Source: Marinomonas posidonica IVIA-Po-181 | GTDB lineage: Bacteria; Pseudomonadota; Gammaproteobacteria; Pseudomonadales; Marinomonadaceae | Assembly (NCBI RefSeq): GCF_000214215.1 | Contig: NC_015559.1 | Location: 2,715,001-2,779,000 of the forward strand | DNA length: 64,000 nucleotides | Reading direction: 5' to 3' | Part shown: one piece after another, positions 1-6,989 of the stretch | How the letters are laid out: each line of letters opens with the position of its first letter | Position numbering within the stretch: position 1 is the stretch's first letter | The notes under the pieces: generated by a model | The model's input: the letters and a program-made list of their open reading frames with translations, nothing else | The model's database searches: none | What the model was told of the DNA's origin: nothing | Made by a program: the position numbers and the translations under genes

Positions 1-1
1 T

Positions 2-73
2 GAATTGAATGATTTACGACGCTTGTATCACAAAGGTAAGACAAAGATGTTGTCAGGAACAATCAAAAAATAG
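2..73 (+). pseudogene. 5' scrap of an lldD-like gene
   Basis: Read from base 2, the frame gives ELNDLRRLYHKGKTKM and stops at 71-73. This matches residues 6-21 of the intact lactate dehydrogenase that starts at 1246 (ELNDLRHLYHKRVPKM), and the DNA is also nearly identical over the first 30 bases. The homology fades after about 50. It is therefore a truncated duplicate of the lldD start, and its own ATG lies left of the window. It could also be the break point of a cargo insertion that duplicated the start of lldD. The extent to the left is not visible. Confidence 0.7.
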
Positions 74-128
74 ATCTACTGTACAAAAAATGCCCAGATA
101 TCATCCAACTTGCTATAAGGAGACTGCA

Positions 129-1058
129 ATGATGATACGCGATACAAACCTCAGGAAAACAAAACTATGGCTGACTTCTGCACTGCTTTTTGTCTGTTGC
201 ATTTGCTATGCTGCAGATGGTCAAAATAATCAGTTTACCTTGGTGATCAATGGGCAAAAGACGGAAGCACTGCCTATTGGATACAAATACATTGAGCATA
301 ATGAAATATTACTGGATAGCACGACTGGAAAACCGGTCGGTAAAGCCAGCGAACTCCTTAACCCCATGCCTATGGTAGAGAAAAGAAAGAATGGAGCTCT
401 TTATTTAGTTGATGCAATAGATGACAAGGGTTATCACCTGCAAAACTATACACAGACTAAAGCAAGACATAATTGGGTACATAGATGGGACAAGCTTGGC
501 ATAGGATACCTATCAATTGATGACGTCACTTTATGGAGTTTAGGTGAAAATGAAGGTTCTGAGATTGAACTACTTGTTTACAACAATCAGAAAAACAAAA
601 TAAAAGGCCGGCTGCGAGATTTTGCAACCCTTTCACATACCGGTACTAAATATTCCATCGATTTTTTAATATATGAGATTGATGGTGACTGGCTTAAGGT
701 CGGTGATGATGCTTGGTTTAAATATGATAAGCGTTTCACTAGCATCAGCTATTGGCAGGACAGTTTAGTCGGAACACCTGAAGATGAAGGTTGGCCTGGT
801 TACTCCATTCTTAATCAACCACTACTGACCAAGGATGCATCCGGTCAATATAGCCAATCCAAAACGCGAGTAACCACCGAAGGTAAATTCATCTACTTAC
901 TGGAAAATGACGGCAACTATGGTTATGTAATGGCAACAGACAAACCTATCCCAACATGTGGTGATAAAAAAATCCCCCTGAAAGTGGACAAAGGCTGGAT
1001 CCGAACTTTCGATGACAATAAGACACCGATATTACATATTGAAGGGATGATCTGCTAA
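129..1058 (+). CDS. exported protein of unknown function
   Basis: I do not recognise a family. The start at 129 is chosen because AAGGAG lies at 118-122 and because it gives a clean signal peptide (MMIRDTNLRKTKLWLTSALL, then a Cys-rich hydrophobic stretch ending CYAADG); the open frame extends further upstream without a better site. The mature protein of about 280 residues is polar, rich in Trp, Tyr and Lys, with no membrane segment or obvious catalytic motif. A pair of Cys near the C-terminus (IPTCGDKK and the final MIC) could form a disulphide. It sits between a broken lldD start and the intact lldD, so it looks like inserted cargo. A periplasmic immunity-type role is possible given the nearby T6SS but has no direct support. 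Confidence 0.6.
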   Translation: MMIRDTNLRKTKLWLTSALLFVCCICYAADGQNNQFTLVINGQKTEALPIGYKYIEHNEILLDSTTGKPVGKASELLNPMPMVEKRKNGALYLVDAIDDKGYHLQNYTQTKARHNWVHRWDKLGIGYLSIDDVTLWSLGENEGSEIELLVYNNQKNKIKGRLRDFATLSHTGTKYSIDFLIYEIDGDWLKVGDDAWFKYDKRFTSISYWQDSLVGTPEDEGWPGYSILNQPLLTKDASGQYSQSKTRVTTEGKFIYLLENDGNYGYVMATDKPIPTCGDKKIPLKVDKGWIRTFDDNKTPILHIEGMIC

Positions 1059-1245
1059 ACAAAGAATGCCTTGCTAGGCCATTCACTTTAATCTCAGTAT
1101 CAAGCTAAAGTGGATGTTCAGATATCATGATATTCGACGGCTTTTTCTTCACCTTGTTTGAACTGCATTACACTCTGGATCTGACCTTACTCACCAAGAG
1201 CGACTAACATAAAGACAAAAAAATCGACCAAAATAAGGAAAACAT

Positions 1246-2406
1246 ATGAGTCTGATTTGCGAATTGAATGATTTACGACACTTGTACCATAAACGCGTTC
1301 CTAAGATGTTTCAGGGGTATTGCGAATCTGGCTCTTGGACACAACACACCTTAGGGTTAAACCAATCGGATTTTAATCAAATCTTATTTCGACAACGTGT
1401 CGCACGAGATTTAGAGCCTCGCACATTACAGAGCAAATTAGTGGGCCACGATGCAAGCATGCCGTTGGCCTTAGCACCGGTTGGCTTATTGGGTATGCAA
1501 CATGCGGACGGTGAGATCTTAGCCGCACAAGCGGCAGAAGAGTTTGGCGTCCCCTTTACCTTATCCACCATGAGCATCTGCTCCATTGAAGCCGTGGCCG
1601 CCAAAACCCAATCGCCTTTCTGGTTCCAACTTTATGTGCAAAAAGATCGTGAATTTACGAAAAAACTCATTGATCGAGCCAAAGCTGCTGGCTGTTCTGC
1701 ATTGGTGGTGACTTTAGATTTGCAAATGATTGGACGTCGCCATGCGGATCATAGAAACGGTATGACAGCGCCGCCGAAATTAACCATACCAAACCTATTC
1801 GACATCGCCCGCCGCCCTCGTTGGGCAATGAAGATGCTAACAACCAGCAATCGAGAATTTGGTAACATTCAAGGCTGTGCCACCGGTGTGGACGACATGA
1901 ACGACCTAATGAAATGGACCGCAGGCTCATTTGATACCAAGCTTAGTTGGGAAGACATCCGCTACTTCCGCGACCTATGGCAAGGTCCACTCATCATCAA
2001 AGGCATCATGGAAGTGGAAGATGCCAAAGAATGCGTCAAATTGGGCGCCGATGCCATCGTCGTTTCCAACCACGGTGGTCGACAGCTGGACAGCGCTCGC
2101 TCTTCTATAAGCACTCTGCCTGAAATTGTTGCGGCGGTTGGCGATCAACTTGAAGTTTGGCTCGACAGCGGCATTCGCAGCGGTCAAGACATCATACGAG
2201 CGAAAGCACTCGGCGCGAAAGGCGTCATGGTGGGCCGACCTATGGTGTACGGTTTAGGGGCTATGGGCAAAGCCGGTGTTACTCGTATGTTGGAAATCTT
2301 CCACGAAGAAGCCGAACTCACCATGGCCTTCATCGGCCACCGAGACATCAAGGACATCAGCCGAAGCGATGTGGTGTTTCAACATGAAAAATTTAGAGAT
2401 GTTTGA
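1246..2406 (+). CDS. lldD: FMN-dependent L-lactate dehydrogenase (LldD family)
   Basis: A 386-residue alpha-hydroxy-acid dehydrogenase, about the usual length for LldD (E. coli 396). Visible signatures are the FMN-barrel strand APVGLLGMQHADGE near residue 77, FQLYVQKD, the ALVVTLD strand, and the catalytic-His motif IVVSNHGGRQLD near residue 275, followed by GIRSGQDIIRAKALGAKGVMVGRP, which binds the flavin phosphate. The family oxidises L-lactate (or a related 2-hydroxy acid such as mandelate or glycolate) to the keto acid at the inner membrane and passes electrons to quinone. AAGGAA lies nine bases before the ATG. It stands alone between the inserted gene on the left and T6SS debris on the right, without lactate permease or lldR here. 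The exact hydroxy-acid is inferred. Confidence 0.85.
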   Translation: MSLICELNDLRHLYHKRVPKMFQGYCESGSWTQHTLGLNQSDFNQILFRQRVARDLEPRTLQSKLVGHDASMPLALAPVGLLGMQHADGEILAAQAAEEFGVPFTLSTMSICSIEAVAAKTQSPFWFQLYVQKDREFTKKLIDRAKAAGCSALVVTLDLQMIGRRHADHRNGMTAPPKLTIPNLFDIARRPRWAMKMLTTSNREFGNIQGCATGVDDMNDLMKWTAGSFDTKLSWEDIRYFRDLWQGPLIIKGIMEVEDAKECVKLGADAIVVSNHGGRQLDSARSSISTLPEIVAAVGDQLEVWLDSGIRSGQDIIRAKALGAKGVMVGRPMVYGLGAMGKAGVTRMLEIFHEEAELTMAFIGHRDIKDISRSDVVFQHEKFRDV

Positions 2407-2441
2407 GACCAGATAATACATCTGAAATTCGTCAAGCCTTT

Positions 2442-2633
2442 TTACAGCACTTCACCAAAGAATCGCTTTAAAAAGGCTTCTGGTGGTTCTTCTGTGGAAA
2501 AGAGTTCGAAGTGAATCTGATAGCGAGGATCAACAATCGGTGTATCCGCTTCAATTTTAGTGGGTATATGGAACTGGCCTATTTTATGAAAAAAGTCACC
2601 CAGATAAAAAACCTTATTTATAATTGAAAGTTT
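2442..2633 (-). pseudogene. remnant of a T6SS effector N-terminal region
   Basis: The minus strand has an open stretch of about 60 codons reading ...VFYLGDFFHKIGQFHIP, then an almost exact match to residues about 256-304 of the intact effector at 4915-6969 (TPIVDPRYQIHFELFS followed by PPEAFLKRFFGE), ending at a stop at 2442-2444. No start or upstream domain remains. The DNA identity to 6055-6200 is high. It is a leftover of a further effector copy, marking the old left edge of the effector array. The rest of the gap 2407-2743 shows nothing else I can support. Confidence 0.8.
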
Positions 2634-2743
2634 TCATCATTTCATTTACCGCATAAAAAATAGGTCTATGATAATCACGTTATCGAAGATAGAAGCCAAT
2701 CATTTAATATGAATGGCTTTGATAGACTGGAGACTAAATAAAT

Positions 2744-3115
2744 TTATTTACCTGTAGGTTCGCAAGTTAATCTATTTTTAGGTAAATATATTTCACACCT
2801 TTGTTCTGCCCAAGGTGCAGCAACTGTGTAATAAAACCTACTAGAGCTTAGGTTAAAGTTGGTTGCATAAATTGTAGGAAAATTTTTATAGAGATTTAAA
2901 TTCTCATTACCCGTTTCACAAAATCTTTTATTTATATTTTTTTTAATATTATTAACATGGATACAAGGGTCTCCTTTTTTCAAATAAACTACATATGAAT
3001 ATTTTTCATCAACAGCTCCCATTTTATCCACTTGATAATAATAATAGTCATCAATCGATTCAGCTTTAATATTGAAGACCTGTAATAATAGTAATATTAA
3101 AAGTAATTTTTTCAC
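2744..3115 (-). CDS. small exported protein, probable immunity to the orphan lysozyme-like toxin
   Basis: A 123-residue protein with a classic signal peptide (MKKLLLILLLLQVFNIKA-ES). The start is GTG at 3115 and overlaps the stop of the preceding toxin gene by four bases (GTGA), so the two are translationally coupled. The mature part is small, basic and has four Cys (positions in DPCIHV, RFCETG, RCEIYL and LTCEPT) that could form disulphides in the periplasm. Position directly after a peptidoglycan hydrolase and export to the periplasm are what is expected of a T6SS immunity protein; I do not recognise its family. The gene is AT-rich compared with vgrG. Confidence 0.65.
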   Translation of the reverse strand: MKKLLLILLLLQVFNIKAESIDDYYYYQVDKMGAVDEKYSYVVYLKKGDPCIHVNNIKKNINKRFCETGNENLNLYKNFPTIYATNFNLSSSRFYYTVAAPWAEQRCEIYLPKNRLTCEPTGK

Positions 3116-3942
3116 TTTAAGTTTATTCCTCGTGCATCAAATCTATTTTCATCAACGTTAAATTTAGTTAACCACATTACCTTATTAGTCATTATTTCAT
3201 AGAGATTAGACGAATCACCACTAAGACTTTCTTTCAAATCCTTATAAATCGCTGGCACAATCTTCTTCCTCGTATTCCCTCGCTTATCGCCTGAACCGGT
3301 ATAATGTCCTACATAACGAAGATCGGTAATCACTTCCCTAACTTTCTCACTCAACTCATCCCAATTAAGCTCTGCCCCATCTATGTAGGCATTTCTGACA
3401 TCAAGTTTAGTGGTTAATCGTTTCGCATCATTTTCATAAAACGCATATGATTCAAGGAACAGGTAATGCTGCATTTTACGCGTAATTTCTTGCTCTTCTT
3501 TAGGCACTTTAGCGTCTAGGGTTAACCAATAATCATAAGCCGCCTGTTTTGTTTTACCTGCTCCTTTTTTAAGCCAATCTAATAATTTAGGACTGATTGG
3601 CTTGCAACTTACGGCGGCGGCATTAAAGTACTGCTCAACCTCAGAGGCTGGTTTATTACCTATGTCAAAACCTCGACCAATCGTAATACCCGAATCCTCA
3701 ATTACATTACCTGAATTATTCGGCACATGAGGCTTTCGTGTAAACATAAAGCTGGACTCAACATCCGTACCTTCTGAATCAAAAGTAAGTTGCCCCTTAG
3801 GCACCGTGAGCCACTTCTCATCCATTTCATCATCAAATGAGTGTATCGGCCACCAATTCCATACTTCTTTTGGCAGACCCAAACTGCTGGCGTCCTGCAT
3901 CCAAACTAACTCATCCACCCGCTCTTTTTCATGCTCGATCAA
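3112..3942 (-). CDS. orphan T6SS toxin tail, pesticin/T4-lysozyme-like muramidase
   Basis: This frame lacks the N-terminal delivery domain. Residues 2-33 copy the linker of the intact effector at 4915-6969 (EHEKERVDELVWMQDASSLG, then WNWWPI), then the sequence switches to a different toxin. Within it, DSEG (E57) and SGITIGRGFDIG (T87, D93) reproduce the Glu...Thr-x5-Asp pattern of pesticin-type phage-lysozyme folds, whose targets are peptidoglycan glycan strands. The frame stays open upstream through a terminator at 3981-4012. The only nearby start is a TTG at 3942 without a ribosome site, so it may not be expressed by itself. It looks like a stored cassette: toxin tail plus immunity gene displaced by the GH19 cassette. 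The muramidase call rests on the motif spacing only. Confidence 0.65.
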   Translation of the reverse strand: MIEHEKERVDELVWMQDASSLGLPKEVWNWWPIHSFDDEMDEKWLTVPKGQLTFDSEGTDVESSFMFTRKPHVPNNSGNVIEDSGITIGRGFDIGNKPASEVEQYFNAAAVSCKPISPKLLDWLKKGAGKTKQAAYDYWLTLDAKVPKEEQEITRKMQHYLFLESYAFYENDAKRLTTKLDVRNAYIDGAELNWDELSEKVREVITDLRYVGHYTGSGDKRGNTRKKIVPAIYKDLKESLSGDSSNLYEIMTNKVMWLTKFNVDENRFDARGINLK

Positions 3943-3980
3943 TTCAGCAATGTAAAGCGCGGCTGGTATATTCTCACCAC

Positions 3981-4012
3981 AAAAAAGCCAGTTACGCTTG
4001 AAGTAACTGGCT
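3981..4012 (-). terminator. intrinsic terminator after the GH19 effector-immunity pair
   Basis: On the minus strand AGCCAGTTAC, a 7-base loop and GTAACTGGCT form a perfect 10-bp stem followed by six U. It closes the vgrG-effector-immunity transcript just before the orphan toxin cassette, cutting that cassette off from the upstream promoter. Confidence 0.85.
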
Positions 4013-4043
4013 CTGTAATAAAGATTTATGTTCTCTGATCTAT

Positions 4044-4928
4044 TTAATATTCATCAAACGCATGATCTTGTAGGCATTGCTCACGACGTACCACCTGCCC
4101 CCCTTCGCTAATACTAAATTCACCGTGGAAGCGGAGGCTTTCTGAGTCTGAAGTCGTTCTATGATTTTCAAAAGCAAAGGTTTTATCATCACCATTAAAT
4201 TTAATGCCATTCACAACATACTTTTTCCCATCTTTTTTATAAGGTCGATCTCCATCTTTAAACTCGCTACTCGCTACACTAAAACGATATTGATCATTAC
4301 CTTGTTTATCCAATCTAAAATCTGCTGACTTCAATTTTCTGAAAGTAAACATAGAAAAAAAACGACGAGGCGATGCACAAATTGTGGCAATTTCTCCGCT
4401 TTCAAAAGTACATTTGGCAAGCAGTAACTTTCCACTCTCACAAGGAGGTCGTATTTGATCGCAAGCATAATCTTCAACATTTTTTAGCGTAAATATATGC
4501 TGTTTCGATATGGTGTAATAATCATCCGTTTTTTCACTCGTAAACACACTTTCAAACTTCTTCAACGGATTAAGATTAGAATCAAATATATACAAATAAT
4601 TATAATCGGATATATCAATCCTACTACCCTGCTCATCTCTTCCCGAAGTATTCAGCATTACCACTGGATAAGAATCATTACCACAGGTTAATACTTTATT
4701 ATATTGAGTGGTAGTAGGCATGCTATCATGAATAAAAAAATGAGTTTTTTTACTCTCAAATCTAATATAAACACTCTGAAAGTTATCTGGCATAGCTCCA
4801 CCAGGGAAAGACTTATCCAACTCTGAAAACTCATCTTTCTTTACTTTTTCAACCCGAATATCCCAATCGTTTGCCCATACAATATTTATTGAAAAAAGAC
4901 TAATTAACAACCATTTAAAATGCTTCAT
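4044..4928 (-). CDS. exported protein, probable immunity to the GH19 effector
   Basis: A protein of about 294 residues starting at the ATG at 4928, chosen because it opens a signal peptide (MKHFKWLLISLFSINIVWA-ND) and overlaps the effector stop by 14 bases. A longer in-frame start at 4991 would put 21 extra residues inside the effector gene and spoil the signal peptide. The mature protein has several Cys (VLTCGND, DYACDQIRPPCESG, LAKCTF, TICAS, REQCLQD), fitting a periplasmic fold with disulphides. Its position directly after a peptidoglycan-cleaving effector and its export suggest that it blocks that enzyme in the periplasm. No known family recognised. Confidence 0.7.
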   Translation of the reverse strand: MKHFKWLLISLFSINIVWANDWDIRVEKVKKDEFSELDKSFPGGAMPDNFQSVYIRFESKKTHFFIHDSMPTTTQYNKVLTCGNDSYPVVMLNTSGRDEQGSRIDISDYNYLYIFDSNLNPLKKFESVFTSEKTDDYYTISKQHIFTLKNVEDYACDQIRPPCESGKLLLAKCTFESGEIATICASPRRFFSMFTFRKLKSADFRLDKQGNDQYRFSVASSEFKDGDRPYKKDGKKYVVNGIKFNGDDKTFAFENHRTTSDSESLRFHGEFSISEGGQVVRREQCLQDHAFDEY

Positions 4929-6969
4929 TAAATATCCCATCATTATAATAAGAAGAAAAATTATCTCTCCTTTCCTTTTTAGATTTTTCACTAGTTCCTG
5001 AGTTTATAATTTTTGTAACATTATCTACTATGGTGCCACTACTACCTTTATCAGCCTTTTCCCATATCGCATTATCCAACCAAAATATACCAGCACTTCG
5101 TACAGCATATTTGATTTGAAGAAGCAGATCTGGATTGGCTTCAAAGTCGATATTCTCTTCAGGCCATAGAATATTATATACTCGACTTGCATTACGATAA
5201 TTTTTCTTACCAGTTAACTGAAAAATACCACGCCCACGATATCTCCATCCGTCACCAGAGGCTATGTTGCCATTACCATTTCTATTTGCATAAGCACGAT
5301 TCGCTATTTGTTCTGGGTTTGATGAATGTCCACCTTCTCCATCAACTCTTCCATATAAATCAGCCTCTCTTGGGTTATCCCTAAAATATTTGAATGGGCC
5401 CCTTCCCTTATCCTTATCCTTCTGCTTTAACTTCTTTGCGCTATAGTGTAAGTTTTCTTCTAAGCTAAAGCCCTTACCCGCTTCCTTTTTAGCCTGAGCC
5501 AAAAAGTGATTTAACCTTAAAAGAGTATCTAATTTTAACGTGGCGGATATTTCATTAATCTCATCTGCCACCGCTTCCAAGTCCTCAATATCGACAAGAA
5601 ATACAAAGTCATCGTCTTTTTCGTTCCACACTAACCTCAACATCTCTTTAGTAATATAACAACCCGGTTTAAATGCCATACCAGTACCTATCGGCCACCA
5701 ATTCCAAACTACTTTTGGCAAACCCAAACTACTGGCTTCCTGCATCCAGATCAGTTTATCCACTCGCTCTTTTTCATGATCAATCAGTTTTTCAAAATTA
5801 GAACTGTCAACTATTCCTAATATGGTTTGCCAAACAGTCTTGTCTGCTGCTTTGTCATACCATTCGCTAGCGTGTTTATGGTACATATATTGTGCACTGT
5901 CCCACTTGGATAAATTTTTAGCTATCTCTGTGCCAGGGACATCACTTTCATCCAAAGTCACAATTTGGTGGAAGTTTTTAAAAAAGCCATTTGGTTTATT
6001 CCGGTCTAAATAGCCGTCCGAGTCATCATCACCTTCCACTTTTTTAACTTTATCTAGGTTGGCTTCACCAAAGAATCGCTTTAAAAAGGCTTCTGGTGGT
6101 TCTTCAGTGGAAAAGAGTTCGAAGTGAATCTGATAGCGAGGGTCAACCACCGGCGTATCCGCTTCAATTTGAGTAGGTATGTGGAACTGACCAAGGTAGC
6201 CAATGGCGTCACCGCCCTTTATATCAATTTGTTCAGCGCCGCTCAACTCGATAAGAGCACCTTGTTTTACCGTCGTTGCATCGATGGTTTTGACTAAGTC
6301 CTCGTCCACACACAACCAGGTTTCAGCAATACTACTGCCTCCAGAGTTTAATGGAGGCTCCAAAGTACAACGAGCAAAGTGCCGAACCTTCATACCAAAC
6401 GCTTTGGGTTTAAGCTGTCTTGGATCATATTTGAACTTCTGTCCTTTACTAACAGCGTAATTAGCTTTCTCCATGCTGTCGGTACGGCAAGATAGCCCGT
6501 CCTCATCAGTAACTTCAGCGGTTATTTCAGTATAAAGCCAATTCGGCAATTTAAAACCGTTAACCTGTTCAAAAATCTGCTCTTCTGCTAAAGGAGCCAG
6601 ATGCATGTATAGGGAAAAAAAGGTAAAAGTTTTTGTTTGATCATCTTCTGTATAGGAAAATTTATGTTGTAATAAACAAAAGTCTCTAGAATACGGCAAT
6701 TCAATACCGCGATATACCGATGTTGAATACACATTATTAACACGGTAAGCCACCACCTTTCCATCCGCAATTGCCATAATCGGATGGTCTTTCTGACAAT
6801 GAGGCGCGTTTTTTAACGAGAGATGCATTCCTCCGTGCCAAGAAGAATTACCTGGATTAAAGCCATATTGACCGGCCACTTCTTTCTGAAGCTGGGTCTG
6901 CAATTCATTACCATCTTCATAAACATGGCCATTAGGCTTAGGCACAGGGTAAACAAACTTCATCGTCAT
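4915..6969 (-). CDS. T6SS peptidoglycan-hydrolase effector, M23-like N-terminus and GH19 C-terminus
   Basis: 684 residues in three parts. Residues about 1-150 resemble an M23/LytM fold (WHGGMHL, IMAIADGKVVAYRV, LYMHLAP), but the zinc motifs look degenerate, so this may be a delivery or binding domain. Residues about 150-330 are SH3-like and end in a conserved IHFELFSTEEPPEAFL segment. Residues about 391-424 are the linker shared with the orphan cassette. Residues about 480-680 are a glycoside hydrolase family 19 domain: the glutamates of AKKEAGKGFSLEENL, then GNGNIASGDGWRYRGRG and FQLTGKKNYRNAS. GH19 enzymes of this type act as muramidases or chitinases; a T6SS setting implies attack on the rival's cell wall. 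It lies 20 bases after vgrG1 and overlaps its immunity gene. Confidence 0.85.
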   Translation of the reverse strand: MTMKFVYPVPKPNGHVYEDGNELQTQLQKEVAGQYGFNPGNSSWHGGMHLSLKNAPHCQKDHPIMAIADGKVVAYRVNNVYSTSVYRGIELPYSRDFCLLQHKFSYTEDDQTKTFTFFSLYMHLAPLAEEQIFEQVNGFKLPNWLYTEITAEVTDEDGLSCRTDSMEKANYAVSKGQKFKYDPRQLKPKAFGMKVRHFARCTLEPPLNSGGSSIAETWLCVDEDLVKTIDATTVKQGALIELSGAEQIDIKGGDAIGYLGQFHIPTQIEADTPVVDPRYQIHFELFSTEEPPEAFLKRFFGEANLDKVKKVEGDDDSDGYLDRNKPNGFFKNFHQIVTLDESDVPGTEIAKNLSKWDSAQYMYHKHASEWYDKAADKTVWQTILGIVDSSNFEKLIDHEKERVDKLIWMQEASSLGLPKVVWNWWPIGTGMAFKPGCYITKEMLRLVWNEKDDDFVFLVDIEDLEAVADEINEISATLKLDTLLRLNHFLAQAKKEAGKGFSLEENLHYSAKKLKQKDKDKGRGPFKYFRDNPREADLYGRVDGEGGHSSNPEQIANRAYANRNGNGNIASGDGWRYRGRGIFQLTGKKNYRNASRVYNILWPEENIDFEANPDLLLQIKYAVRSAGIFWLDNAIWEKADKGSSGTIVDNVTKIINSGTSEKSKKERRDNFSSYYNDGIFNEAF

Positions 6970-6989
6970 TATTGCTTTTCCTTTTTGTA

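Noticed and set aside
3943-4042. Upstream coding extension of the orphan toxin (frame stays open to about 4050)
   Set aside because: The stretch contains the perfect terminator stem 3986-4012; only the part after it (from about 3980) resembles effector linker sequence, and no start codon with ribosome site is present.
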